NCBI GenBank assembly: GCA_018266255.1
Contig: JAFEAT010000018.1
Span: 113,680 to 177,679 of the forward strand
DNA from: Cyanobacteria bacterium SZAS-4
GTDB taxonomy: Bacteria; Cyanobacteriota; Vampirovibrionia; Obscuribacterales; Obscuribacteraceae
Reading direction: 5' to 3'
DNA: 64,000 nucleotides
Shown here: positions 1 to 8,730 of the stretch, one piece after another
Position numbering within the stretch: position 1 is the stretch's first letter
How the letters are laid out: every line of letters begins with the position of its first letter
Notes under the pieces: generated by a model
Told to the model about the DNA's origin: nothing
The model's database searches: none
Seen by the model: only the letters and a program-made list of their open reading frames with translations
Made by a program: the position numbers and the translations under genes

Positions 1-2
1 CG

Positions 3-812
3 GGGCTGCCAGAACATTCGGACTTGTCGAACTTTGCCATCGCTGAACGTGAACAACTTAATCCCGATCCGCAGACGCCGCGCTATGCAGACAATTGGGT
101 TGTTGAATTGCGCGACGATCAAGTCAAACGTTTCTCGGTTCTGATAGATCTTGTCATCGACGTGATGGCTAAACAGGGATCACCCGCGTCTGACGTCGTG
201 TGCGAAGTACTGAGCACCTGCCCGTATCCCTTACAGCGTGTGATGGAACGCCATGCGCTTGGACGTTTTAGAGTTACACAAAAGGCCAGTTTGACGAATA
301 CCGCTGACGGTTATCGAAGTGAAAATGCGCAACCTTCTGATTGGATCATGGTTGGAAATCACGATACAAAACCAGCATGGCGAATAGTGAACGAGTGGAA
401 AAAGTCAGGCGAAATTGAAGCTCGTGCAAAATATTTGTCTGAACGGCTGGAACCAAATCCCGAGCTTAGAGCCGCTCTGGTTGCTGATCTGGTCGCAAGT
501 CCGAATCGACTCTGCGAAGCGATGTTTGCCGATCTTTTTGCCAGTCCAGCGCGCAATGTTTCAATTTTCTTTCCTGATTTGTTAGGAATGAGTGATGTGT
601 ACAACGAGCCTGGCACCGTAAGTGATACCAATTGGTCGCTGCGTGTTCCTCACGATTACGAAGAGAAATATCACGAGCGTGTTAGCTGCGGTCAAGCTCT
701 TTCGCTACCGCGTGCGCTGATAATGGCTCTGCATGCGCGATATCCAGAGCCTTCGCTCGAAATTCAAAATCTTATGGAGCGAATGCGTACTTTTTCTTTT
801 CAGGCTGAATGA
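3..812 (+). CDS. 4-alpha-glucanotransferase-like protein, C-terminal part (5' end outside window)
   Basis: The frame is open to the left edge, so the TTG at 24 is probably internal and the gene starts upstream. The visible 270 or so residues resemble the C-terminal half of GH77 amylomaltases, which disproportionate alpha-1,4-glucans in glycogen/maltodextrin metabolism. Supporting motifs are the block around GNHDTKPAW (about residue 111 from the TTG), where family members carry a conserved His-Asp pair near the active site, and a late NEPGTVSDTNW segment resembling the family's C-terminal Pro-Gly-Thr...Asn-Trp motif. The catalytic nucleophile region is not in the window, so activity cannot be judged. 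There is no signal peptide in the visible part, consistent with a cytoplasmic enzyme. The next gene is convergent. Assignment rests on motif memory only. Confidence 0.62.
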   Translation, partial: GLPEHSDLSNFAIAEREQLNPDPQTPRYADNWVVELRDDQVKRFSVLIDLVIDVMAKQGSPASDVVCEVLSTCPYPLQRVMERHALGRFRVTQKASLTNTADGYRSENAQPSDWIMVGNHDTKPAWRIVNEWKKSGEIEARAKYLSERLEPNPELRAALVADLVASPNRLCEAMFADLFASPARNVSIFFPDLLGMSDVYNEPGTVSDTNWSLRVPHDYEEKYHERVSCGQALSLPRALIMALHARYPEPSLEIQNLMERMRTFSFQAE

Positions 813-912
813 TTTTGCACTGGGGCATCGCTGCCTTGAATTTCTCTAGTTCTGCTTGACTCAAGTGATTGCCGAACACCTGTAGGTGGCTCAGGTGCTT
901 GAGATTTGTTAG

Positions 913-1881
913 TCAGGCAGGTGCTCCTGCGTAATCACTTGCTTCATTTAAGATTGCCAGGGCTGTTTTGTCTAGATCGAGTTTTGTGGAGGCAATCAAT
1001 TCTTCCAGCTGCTTTTCGTTTGTTGCGCTTGCAATTGGAGCTGTTACAGTTGGTTGCGCCATCAACCAGGCCAGTGCCACCGCTGATGGTGTCGAGTCAG
1101 TCGCTTTCGCCACTTTCTCTAGTGCCGCCACGACTCGAAAGCCACGATCGTTTATGTATTTCTCGACGCGTGAACCGCGGTCGCTCTGCGCCATATCTTC
1201 TTTCTTTTTGTACTTGCCTGAAAGAAATCCGCTGGCGAGTGAAAAGTATCCGATCACTCCGATGTTCTCTTTCGCACACAATGGAGCAAGTTTCGTTTCG
1301 AACTCTTCGCGTTCCAACAAGTTGTATAGAGGCTGCAAACTTTCGTAGCGAGGAAGCTTCATTTCGGCGCTGAATTTTAGTGACTCATTCAATCGTTCTG
1401 GTGTGTAATTCGAAGCGCCGATAACACGCACTTTTCCTTGTTTGACCAAATCAGCATATGCAGTCAGTGTTTCTTCGACCGAAGTGGTTTCGTCGTCTTT
1501 GTGCGACTGATACAGATCGACGTAATCAGTTTTGAGACGCAACAACGACGCATCAATCGCTTTCGTTATATAGCTTTTGCGCAGACCGCTTTTGCCCGGT
1601 CCCATCTCCATGCCCACTTTCGTCGCTAATATGACTTGATCTCGATTCTTTCTGTCTTTAAACCATTTGCCAATCAGCGTCTCGGATTCCCCGCCTTGAT
1701 TGCCTGGCACCCATGTCGAATACATATCGGCTGTGTCTATAAAGTTGAGCCCAGCTTCGAGACAACGGTCGAGTAATTTGAACGATAGTTTTTCGTCTGT
1801 AACTGTCCAGCCGAACACATTTGCACCGAAGCACAATACTGAAACGTTGAGTTCGCTGTTGCCGAGCTTCTTTTGGCGCAT
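913..1881 (-). CDS. aldo/keto reductase family oxidoreductase
   Basis: A 322-residue protein with the full (beta/alpha)8 aldo/keto reductase signature. It should reduce carbonyl substrates with NADPH in the cytoplasm; the substrate is not predictable. The catalytic tetrad is visible as Asp49 (in FIDTADMY), Tyr54, Lys88 (in ATKVG) and His127 (in YQSHKDD). The NAD(P)-binding C-terminal part contains the usual ALAWLMAQ and PIASATNEKQLEE segments. Length is normal for the family. The ATG start follows a GAGGAACAGCAG stretch that can serve as ribosome binding site. The gene is convergent with the preceding glucanotransferase-like gene and is preceded by a 600-bp gap. Confidence 0.92.
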   Translation of the reverse strand: MRQKKLGNSELNVSVLCFGANVFGWTVTDEKLSFKLLDRCLEAGLNFIDTADMYSTWVPGNQGGESETLIGKWFKDRKNRDQVILATKVGMEMGPGKSGLRKSYITKAIDASLLRLKTDYVDLYQSHKDDETTSVEETLTAYADLVKQGKVRVIGASNYTPERLNESLKFSAEMKLPRYESLQPLYNLLEREEFETKLAPLCAKENIGVIGYFSLASGFLSGKYKKKEDMAQSDRGSRVEKYINDRGFRVVAALEKVAKATDSTPSAVALAWLMAQPTVTAPIASATNEKQLEELIASTKLDLDKTALAILNEASDYAGAPA

Positions 1882-2482
1882 CTGCTGTTCCTCGCTGAAG
1901 GCGGAGTGAAATAGTATTGAAAGTGGATTGAAATTGTAGCAGCCATGACCTGCTTATAATGCGCAAATAGCGCGTTTACCAGCCTCTCGGATGCTGATAT
2001 TCAAGTCTTATAAAAGCGACTTTCACGCTTAATCTTAAACCTGCCAAAAATCCTTAGTTGAGGGATAGCTTTTCGTACAAAGTTTTGGTAGATCTAAGTA
2101 ATGGAAGGTTTCGCATCCTTCCGGTTTAGGTCAATACGTTTGGAGGCATTCCTAGCGACCATCCTAAGCGAACAAAAAAATTCGAATTCATAAAACAACA
2201 CCAGCGCACCAAGCTGGATGAACGACGTTTTAGGGCAGCTGCACGAACTTGTGGCTGCACTGTCGTTTTTGTATTTATATTCCAACTGTTCCTGTATAGC
2301 ACCGCAGGCGGTGCAATGTCTTTCTGCGTATCGAGTCGAATTTAAGGTCCGCGATCACCGTAATTTATTCGTATGTGTCACTGACCTCGATGACGTGTTT
2401 TAGTGACATGCTAAACCCGTCATGTTCTAGATTAAGAGACCTATTTCGATTTAAAAGATCGGACCTCGAAGGCTGCTAAAAT
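1882..2482. other. 600-bp gene-free stretch between divergent genes
   Basis: This gap separates two divergently transcribed genes and must hold both promoters. I found no convincing coding frame: a 61-codon plus-strand ORF at 2218-2403 has no ribosome binding site and no recognisable product. No tRNA, clear inverted repeat or riboswitch-like structure was recognised. An untranslated small RNA cannot be excluded by eye. Confidence 0.5.
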
Positions 2483-4579
2483 GTGCCTCGCAGTATTTCT
2501 CAAGGCAGGTTTATTTTGTTTCGAGTATCAAATTTTTTCAGCCGCACGGCGATTGCAGGCACTCTGGGCATCGTTTCAGCCCTTCTAATTCCGGCTCATT
2601 CCGCGGAGCAGAGCAAGGACGGCATAAACGTTGCCAGTATGGACAAAACTGTCGCCCCTTGCCATGACTTCTTCCGGTACGCCGACGGTACCTGGCTGAA
2701 AAACACGCCTATTCCTGACGATTATGCGAACTGGGGCATTTTGAGCGTTATTAACGAACAGAATCTCAACCGCGTTCACAAAATTCTTGAAGATGCGGCT
2801 GCCAAAACCGATCTTGCTCCAGGAAGTGTTGAAAAGAAAATCGGTGACCTCTATTTCAGCGGCATGGACAGCAAGAAGATAGAGGAAGCGGGTGCCACAG
2901 TGTTGAAAGCCGAATTTCAACGCATCAACAACATCAAAGATACAGCCGAGCTGCAAGCTGAAATAGCCAGATTGCATCCGTTCGGTGGCAATGACCTATT
3001 CAAGTTCTCGGCTGACCAGGACTTCAAAGACAGCACTCAATATATTGGATCAGCCTGGCAGGGCGGATTAGGCTTGCCTGACCGAGACTACTACACAAAT
3101 TCAGATGAAGACTCGGTCAAAAAGCGCAAGGAATATACAGCTCATATCGAAAAGATGTTCGAGTTGCTTGGGAACACCAATGCTCAAGCTGCGGAAAAAG
3201 CCAAGAAAGTCATGGACATCGAGATGAAGCTTGCTGAGGCAAGCATGAAGAACGAAGACACCAGAAAACCTGAACTTGTCTATCACAAGATGACCGTCGC
3301 CGAACTCGATAAGCTGACACCGCATTTCTCGTGGACTAAATATTTGGCTGAGATAGGTCATCCGCACATCCAGCACATTTCAGTTGGACAGCCAGAATTT
3401 TTCAAAGCTATGGACGCTCAACTGGTGGCAATTCCTTTGGATGATTGGAAAGACTATCTGACATTCCATTTGATTGATGACGCCGCGCCATATCTTTCTT
3501 CCAAATTCGAAGAAGAAGATTTCAATTTCCATGGGCGCCTTCTTGAAGGCAAAAAGAAGATCCTGCCTAGATGGAAGCGTGTAGTCGAAACAACGAATGG
3601 TGCGCTCGGCGAGGCTGTGGGCGAAGTATACGTGCGTACGGCATTTCCACCTGAGGCAAAACAAAAGGCACTACATCTGGTGCACCAGTTGCGCGAAACT
3701 CTCAAGGACGATCTGAAAACTTTAGATTGGATGAGTCCTGAGACACGCCAGAACGCACTGGCGAAAATTGATTCGTTTCAAGAGAAGATCGGATATCCAG
3801 ATAAGTGGCGCGATTATTCCAAGCTGCATATCAGCCGCGATGGCAGCTATTTTGCCAATGTCACTCGGGCGAACGAATTTGAGTTCAACAGACAGTTGAA
3901 TAAAATCGGCAAGCCTGTCGACCGCACTGAATGGATGATGAACGCACATACGGTCAACGCTTATTACAATCCAGCGATGAACGAAATCGTCTTCCCAGCA
4001 GGCATTTTGCAACCACCTATCTTCGACCCTAAAGCTGATGATGCCACTAATCTTGGTGGCATGGGAATGGTCATCGGTCACGAAATGACGCACGGTTTCG
4101 ACGACCAGGGCAGTAAATTCGATGCCAAAGGAAACATGGTGAACTGGTGGACACCAGAAGACATGAAGCGCTTCGAGAGCCGTGTAGATTTGATCCGCAA
4201 CCAATATGACGGGTACGTAGTAGCAGGCGACACGCACTTGAAAGGAAAACTAGTTTCAGGTGAAGCCGCAGCTGACCTGGGCGGCTTAACCATCGCATAC
4301 AAAACGCTAGAAAGAAACCTGGCTGGCAAACCGCATGAAAAGGACGCCAACGGTTTCACCCCTGAGCAGCGATTCTTCATAGCGTTCGCGCAGTGCTGGG
4401 CAACTAACTACCGACCAGAGCGAGAACGATTGATCGCCAAGACCAACCCCCACCCAACAGCCGAGTACCGAGTAAACGGAACGCTAGCCAACATGGATGC
4501 CTTCGCCGAAGCATTCAAATGTGGCGACGACAAAGACTCAATGATGTTGCCCACTGATAAACGCTGCCGCCTCTGGTAG
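2483..4579 (+). CDS. M13 family zinc metallopeptidase (neprilysin/PepO type), exported
   Basis: A 698-residue zinc endopeptidase of the M13 family, which cleaves short peptides. The GTG start at 2483 gives a hydrophobic N-terminal segment (residues about 22-40, ending near PAHSAEQ) that looks like a signal peptide; a TTG at codon 12 would give a shorter version. Zinc ligands and catalytic Glu are visible: His533-Glu534-x-x-His537 in GHEMTHGFDDQG, third ligand Glu594 and Asp598 in GEAAADLGG. The upstream substrate-binding motif NAYYNPAMNEIVFPAG and the terminal CRLW are typical of the family. All expected catalytic residues are present, so it should be active outside the cytoplasm. A double-hairpin repeat lies 26 bp after the stop. 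Confidence 0.95.
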   Translation: MPRSISQGRFILFRVSNFFSRTAIAGTLGIVSALLIPAHSAEQSKDGINVASMDKTVAPCHDFFRYADGTWLKNTPIPDDYANWGILSVINEQNLNRVHKILEDAAAKTDLAPGSVEKKIGDLYFSGMDSKKIEEAGATVLKAEFQRINNIKDTAELQAEIARLHPFGGNDLFKFSADQDFKDSTQYIGSAWQGGLGLPDRDYYTNSDEDSVKKRKEYTAHIEKMFELLGNTNAQAAEKAKKVMDIEMKLAEASMKNEDTRKPELVYHKMTVAELDKLTPHFSWTKYLAEIGHPHIQHISVGQPEFFKAMDAQLVAIPLDDWKDYLTFHLIDDAAPYLSSKFEEEDFNFHGRLLEGKKKILPRWKRVVETTNGALGEAVGEVYVRTAFPPEAKQKALHLVHQLRETLKDDLKTLDWMSPETRQNALAKIDSFQEKIGYPDKWRDYSKLHISRDGSYFANVTRANEFEFNRQLNKIGKPVDRTEWMMNAHTVNAYYNPAMNEIVFPAGILQPPIFDPKADDATNLGGMGMVIGHEMTHGFDDQGSKFDAKGNMVNWWTPEDMKRFESRVDLIRNQYDGYVVAGDTHLKGKLVSGEAAADLGGLTIAYKTLERNLAGKPHEKDANGFTPEQRFFIAFAQCWATNYRPERERLIAKTNPHPTAEYRVNGTLANMDAFAEAFKCGDDKDSMMLPTDKRCRLW

Positions 4580-4605
4580 ATGGAGCGCAGCGACAGTTAG
4601 AACAA

Positions 4606-4653
4606 CGCCGGTCAATAGACCGGCGTACCTATGCCGGCTAAAGCCGCGCTCCC
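4606..4653 (+). repeat. double-hairpin intergenic repeat, copy 1
   Basis: Two adjacent inverted repeats: GCCGGTC-AATA-GACCGGC (4607-4624) and GCCGGCT followed by an imperfect AGCCGCGC arm (4633-4650), ending in GCTCCC. It is the most decayed second hairpin of four copies in the window. It lies between the M13 peptidase stop and a small minus-strand gene. Confidence 0.85.
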
Positions 4654-4655
4654 GG

Positions 4656-4844
4656 CTAACTGTGTGCCAGCGGGGGAAGGCCAACGCCGAAATCTGAGAA
4701 GCTACGTGTGCGTTCGACAGGCTTTACTTGATTGCTTCTGTCATCTCTAGCGATAGCGCTTTCCTCATCTTGACTCTTCGAGTTAAGAACAAGTCCATTG
4801 GCCATTTTTTGGAAGAAATCGCGAACTTGATCTGAATTATGCAT
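4656..4844 (-). CDS. small hypothetical protein, 62 residues
   Basis: No family recognised. The longer reading would use a TTG, but the ATG at 4844 is preceded by TTGAGGACTTACTAT, which places an AGG-type ribosome binding site at a workable distance, so I chose it. The product is polar and acidic/serine-rich with a Phe/Leu/Val-rich N-terminal part (RDFFQKMANGLVLNS) and no membrane segment. A candidate minus-strand -10 box (TATAGT) lies about 90 bp upstream, near 4937-4942. Short length and lack of homology make this a tentative call. Confidence 0.4.
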   Translation of the reverse strand: MHNSDQVRDFFQKMANGLVLNSKSQDEESAIARDDRSNQVKPVERTRSFSDFGVGLPPLAHS

Positions 4845-4950
4845 ATAGTAAGTCCTCAAAGTTGCCAGCGCGAAGAAGGGGGGAACCGCTTAGTGCAGTT
4901 CTCTTGGGGGAGCTATTCGTTTCGGGATAGTTTTACTATAGGGACCAAAT

Positions 4951-4966
4951 GTGACTTAATTGTCAC
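4951..4966. promoter_or_regulatory. inverted repeat GTGAC-N6-GTCAC, possible operator
   Basis: A 16-bp dyad (GTGAC, six A/T bases, GTCAC) lies in the gap between two minus-strand genes. It sits just upstream of a candidate TATAGT -10 box of the 62-residue gene, so it could be a dimeric regulator site. The spacing does not fit the Crp consensus (TGTGA-N6-TCACA). Confidence 0.25.
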
Positions 4967-5051
4967 TTCTTCGAATCGCTAGCGCGAAAATCCTTAAACG
5001 CCCACAGGTGGGGATTTTTCCTTGAGAAACTTTTGGCTACCGGATTGAGAC

Positions 5052-5540
5052 TCAGCGCCCGCAATGAATGTCCAGGCCGCTATCAATATCAGCTCGAAAT
5101 TGGCTTTTTTCATCTGCCGACATAGTGAGCCCCATCAAACCGCCAGTCATGTTCGCCATCCAATAGTGCTTTTGATAGGTGTCAGAGAAGCGCTTCCAGT
5201 GCTCATCTCTTGCGTCGCCAGTTCTAAGAAAGTGATCGAATAAGCTCAGTTCGAGGTCAAAGATTGTTTTGTCCCAGATGCACCACATCTGAAATGTTGT
5301 GCACGCTTTGATGACACAATCGATTTTTGTCGGTTCCATCGACGTAATGGTTAATTCGGAAGATATCGCAATAGGCTTGGCTGAGAGCAGGACGTCGAAG
5401 ACTCCGCCACGACGACCATGGAGGCAATGGTCATCTTGCGACATCTTCATGCCATGGTTCGTCCAGAATTCAGACGCTTTTTGCTGTAGGTCTGAGTTCC
5501 ATTCCGATATTTCAATCGTTCGAGCGATGGTTTCGACCAT
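5052..5540 (-). CDS. hypothetical protein, 162 residues
   Basis: No family recognised. The ATG at 5540 is preceded by GGAAGAACT, a good ribosome binding site. The product is a soluble, mixed alpha/beta-looking protein with no signal peptide, rich in Trp, Met and His. The N-terminal half has strand-like alternation (VFDVLLSAKPIAISSELTI) and the C-terminal half is helical and charged (DARDEHWKRFSDTYQKHYW). It starts 42 bp after the stop of a small two-helix membrane protein on the same strand and probably shares its transcript. Confidence 0.55.
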   Translation of the reverse strand: MVETIARTIEISEWNSDLQQKASEFWTNHGMKMSQDDHCLHGRRGGVFDVLLSAKPIAISSELTITSMEPTKIDCVIKACTTFQMWCIWDKTIFDLELSLFDHFLRTGDARDEHWKRFSDTYQKHYWMANMTGGLMGLTMSADEKSQFRADIDSGLDIHCGR

Positions 5541-5582
5541 AGTTCTTCCATGATAGGTGAGCCGTTGGATTGCAGGATTAAT

Positions 5583-5813
5583 TCAATCGCAAGTCCAATG
5601 TTGTACAGACTGAGATTGATGAATTCCGAATTCAATTCCGACGATGAACATTAAGACTGCGACAATTGCTCCAGAAATCCAAATTTTTCCAAAATTTAGA
5701 CCTGTCGCATTTACTATCGCTCGGCACCAAACCGGGTCAAAGCAAGCCGCTCCCAGCGCTAGTAACGGAGAAATGGTAATCACCATCGCCAGTTCAAGTA
5801 CGGAGCTATCCAT
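5583..5813 (-). CDS. small two-helix membrane protein, 76 residues
   Basis: No family recognised. Two hydrophobic segments are visible, at about residues 6-25 (LELAMVITISPLLALGAACF) and 46-64 (ending in a Phe/Ile/Val-rich stretch), predicting a small inner-membrane protein with both ends on the same side. A CGGGAATTTCC stretch precedes the ATG at 5813. It lies upstream of the 162-residue orphan on the same strand and may form a two-gene unit with it. The call rests on hydrophobicity and start context only. Confidence 0.45.
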   Translation of the reverse strand: MDSSVLELAMVITISPLLALGAACFDPVWCRAIVNATGLNFGKIWISGAIVAVLMFIVGIEFGIHQSQSVQHWTCD

Positions 5814-6018
5814 GGAAATTCCCGGTCAGTAAATCCATCATACACGGAGAGCTCATTCTCCAGCTGAAGCTTTCTTTTCAGCCAGACAATCTCTGGCTTC
5901 GGTCGTCTGCGTCGCGGCATTCACCTATCCTCACATTGAAGGACACCATCAGTGCACTTCAATGTGCAGTCGGGCTTGAGCTCTTGTTTTTCTGCTGTAT
6001 CGATTATATCGCAGGCTT

Positions 6019-7038
6019 CTACATAAGAATGTCAGCGACAGGCTGAATAGGTTCCGGCAAATTCTTTTCACCGAGCATCTGCAACAGTTCAATTTCGATG
6101 TTTCTGCATATCGAAGTGAGCGGCACGTCGTTGAGTGCCAGTTCAAACGGATCTTCGCTGCTGTCGCCGACTTGCTCCATCGTGATGAACATCCATGAAA
6201 TCAACGTGCTGAACGGAATGACCAGCCAGTCGAGCCACGATGTTGATGCTTTTGCCAATTCATCGATCAAACCGAAAGGCAAAAGCAGCAAAAATATCCA
6301 AACAAAGACTCCGCTGAAATAGGCATATTGGCGAGGAAATGGAAAATTCTTCAGTCGCTCAGACGCGCCTTGTTCTTTGATACATTCGATTATCGTATCA
6401 GTCATTTTCTCGCAAGCATTGCTGTGCACTGATGGAAGATTCGATAAAGCCTCGATGTCCGTTATTTGCATTTGCAAAAGCGAAAGTGGTGCATTGATGG
6501 CACCATCGATTTTGAGTTGATCTTCTTTCGACAGTGTTTTTGAAAGGTATTCCGACAGTGTCTCAGTCGCGTAATCTTGTCCAAACAACGATCGAATCAA
6601 CGACGCTTCGGGAGCCGTTTTGTGAGAGTTTCTGTGAGCTGGAAAACTTCGCAAACTTAGTCGAAGCGAATTACACCAGGCAATTTGTCTGCGCACCAGA
6701 ATCTGCTGCAAATTTCTCACTTCGTCTGATTTGCTCTGAGCCAGAGACAGAGTCAATGCTCCGAAGGCACGACTCAAGTTTGCAATTGATCCCCAGATTT
6801 TTCGACCTTCCCAAAGTCTTTCGTATGAGGCGTTATTTTTAAAGCCTACATAAAATGCTACGGCAGTTCCTATCGTGCCAACTGGTAAGAAGGGAATGGC
6901 GACGAATTTCCATCCCATCACCTGAAATGCGTAAACTGCAGCAAAGCTGTATAGCGTGAAGAACACGAGATGTCGCCAGCAAAACCAAAGAATAATCGAC
7001 GGTTTAATTTCGCTTCTAACGTACACTTGTGACCTCAC
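6019..7038 (-). CDS. bestrophin-family anion channel (UPF0187/YneE type)
   Basis: A 339-residue membrane protein of the bestrophin family, whose bacterial members are pentameric ion channels. The diagnostic stretch is GFKNNASYERLWEGRKIWG around residues 65-83, followed by the SLRLSLRSF region. Hydrophobic helices are seen near residues 15-45 and again after residue 225 (VFVWIFLLLLPFGLIDELA and the following helix with a serine/isoleucine-rich stretch). The longest frame begins with GTG at 7038, but GTGAGGTCACAA lies just ahead of a second GTG at 7026, which may be the true start. It is divergent from the leucine-rich-repeat gene, sharing a promoter region of about 190 bp. Confidence 0.88.
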   Translation of the reverse strand: MRSQVYVRSEIKPSIILWFCWRHLVFFTLYSFAAVYAFQVMGWKFVAIPFLPVGTIGTAVAFYVGFKNNASYERLWEGRKIWGSIANLSRAFGALTLSLAQSKSDEVRNLQQILVRRQIAWCNSLRLSLRSFPAHRNSHKTAPEASLIRSLFGQDYATETLSEYLSKTLSKEDQLKIDGAINAPLSLLQMQITDIEALSNLPSVHSNACEKMTDTIIECIKEQGASERLKNFPFPRQYAYFSGVFVWIFLLLLPFGLIDELAKASTSWLDWLVIPFSTLISWMFITMEQVGDSSEDPFELALNDVPLTSICRNIEIELLQMLGEKNLPEPIQPVADILM

Positions 7039-7230
7039 TTTTTCGCAGACGGTGTCGATAATACCATCATCGCGTTGAGGAGCTTGTGTGTATTCCTGAT
7101 CCCAAAAGAATACGTATCAATGCTGAGCTTTGCATCTGTATTCAATAGAGTAGAATGCAGCGAAGCATATTGTGTCGCGTAGAAGTCGCAAAGTATTTTC
7201 GTGTCAATTATTTCTAAATCTGAGATTTCA

Positions 7231-8424
7231 ATGAAAGTAAGTGTTCTAGTTGCATTAGTATGTACACTCACTTTTTCGCTGCCAGGTTTTGCGGCGGAAG
7301 ATTGGCTTATTGAATACGGTCCAAAGCGACTGATGAATGATCCTCGATATGCAGGAGTTTGTTTGAAGGCGGATCTTCCAAAAGATCTGTCGTATTTATC
7401 AAGCAAACCGGAGCCGCGCCCACCTTACAAGAAGTCAGAAACTGGCGGTTCAGCAGATCCGCGCTATCTTCTGTTCACACCGAATTTAGGCGATCCTCCG
7501 CAAGACAAAGAGCGTGCCGAGATGATCAATCTAAATTCAGTAGTTTTGAGTGATTATGGTGTGCTCGCTTTTCTCCCTAAACTTCGCGAGGCATGGATAG
7601 TCACAGACAAACCTGAGCAACTTCCCCAGGCACTATTAGATGCGCTTGGCACAGATCGATCGCTGAAGTGTTTATGTATTCGTGGTGATGTTTCCTCGCT
7701 TGATCTTGCGGTTCTCGGCCGAGTTCCAGGGCTGGAGACGATATATTTCTCGGATTCTCATTTGACCGCGCGCAATATTGAACAGCTTGCAGCAATTAAA
7801 TCGCTTCACTGCATAGAAGTAAGTGATGAGCACGAACTCTCCGCCGCCAGTGTCGCAAGTTTGGTAGCTATCAAAAGACTTCGAGACCTCCGACTTAGTT
7901 GTCCACTGGCTGCTGACGCAGATCTTTCGCTCTTGAAGGATTTGTCACAACTTCGCCGTTTGCACATCCCGGTTCGAGCGAACACGCTGGAGCAGGTGTC
8001 CAAATTGATCAAGCTCAAAGTTTTGAAAGCCGGTGGTGGTGCTAGTGATACGAGTATTGAGGCGGGTATTCCTCATCTTTCAACGCTCAAGAATTTGATT
8101 TCTCTCGAACTACTTGAAGGTTCTTATGTTCACATCACTGGTGAAACGCTGGGTGATTTGCGATATCTTCCGCTGAAATATCTCGTGGTTAACAGTTGCC
8201 ATATTACGCCAGATGGATATCGGTCGCTGTCCGACATTAAGTCGCTAAGAGGGCTCGACATCACCTGGACTAGACCGCCTCATACGGGTTTAATGGCAGT
8301 GTCGAATTTGCGCAATCTGCGTAGACTTGACGCTTCCTGCATCGACGACTATGACCAGCTCAAAGTCTTAGCTGACACATTGCCACAATGCAGCATACAA
8401 GCAAGCAAAAATTGTAATCGCTAG
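7231..8424 (+). CDS. exported leucine-rich-repeat protein
   Basis: A longer reading starts with GTG at 7201, but the ATG at 7231 places a classical signal peptide at the N-terminus (MKVSVLVALVCTLTFSLPGFAA), so I chose it, giving 397 residues. From about residue 100 onward the protein consists of irregular leucine-rich repeats of about 23-25 residues, with LxxLxxLxL-like cores such as LDLAVLGRVPGLETIYFSD and LSLLKDLSQLRRLHIPV. Such repeats make curved solenoids for protein binding; the partner is unknown. There is no C-terminal membrane anchor, so it is likely periplasmic or secreted. Confidence 0.75.
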   Translation: MKVSVLVALVCTLTFSLPGFAAEDWLIEYGPKRLMNDPRYAGVCLKADLPKDLSYLSSKPEPRPPYKKSETGGSADPRYLLFTPNLGDPPQDKERAEMINLNSVVLSDYGVLAFLPKLREAWIVTDKPEQLPQALLDALGTDRSLKCLCIRGDVSSLDLAVLGRVPGLETIYFSDSHLTARNIEQLAAIKSLHCIEVSDEHELSAASVASLVAIKRLRDLRLSCPLAADADLSLLKDLSQLRRLHIPVRANTLEQVSKLIKLKVLKAGGGASDTSIEAGIPHLSTLKNLISLELLEGSYVHITGETLGDLRYLPLKYLVVNSCHITPDGYRSLSDIKSLRGLDITWTRPPHTGLMAVSNLRNLRRLDASCIDDYDQLKVLADTLPQCSIQASKNCNR

Positions 8425-8730
8425 TCAGCAGCGTGTCGTTTATAACTGACGTGCGAATGCTGCTGCCGGTGCGACTGAGTCATACTTTGATGCCCACTGT
8501 TGAGCTGAATCACTCATTTTGCTTCCAATTGTGGCTTTCTGGCTAGTGTCCGGAGCTATTTCCCAAAAAACTGCGGGAACCCGTGATCCATGTCTGCGGG
8601 AACCCGTGGTCGATTAGTAATATTTTGGTAGTTTGACACTGTTATGTTCTAAGCAAGAAACGCCACTTCATATTCCTGCCGATGCCGAGACAGCTCGCAG
8701 CGTTGGACCGCTTTCTAGTAGGTAAGTGTA
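8425..8730. other. 306-bp intergenic region with a short direct repeat
   Basis: No coding frame with a ribosome binding site was seen. The notable content is an 18-bp direct repeat (CTGCGGGAACCCGTGRTC) at 8571-8588 and 8594-8611. The region presumably carries the promoter of the gene at 8731. Confidence 0.5.
8571..8611. repeat. two direct copies of CTGCGGGAACCCGTGRTC
   Basis: The two 18-bp copies differ at one base and are spaced 23 bp start to start, about two helical turns. Each contains the small palindrome GGGAACCC/GCGGGAACCCGT. They sit about 120 bp before the 8731 start, which fits a tandem regulator site, though this is inference. Confidence 0.6.

Noticed and set aside
2218..2403. 61-codon plus-strand ORF upstream of the M13 peptidase
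   Set aside because: No ribosome binding site, Cys-rich irregular composition, no recognisable product.
5447..5635. 62-codon minus-strand ORF bridging the two small genes at 5.5 kb, possible frameshifted extension of the membrane protein
   Set aside because: Both flanking genes have their own start context; no conserved feature supports a frameshift, though it cannot be excluded.
7035..7406. 123-codon minus-strand ORF overlapping the start of the leucine-rich-repeat gene
   Set aside because: It overlaps the signal peptide coding region of a better supported gene and shows no family or start context.
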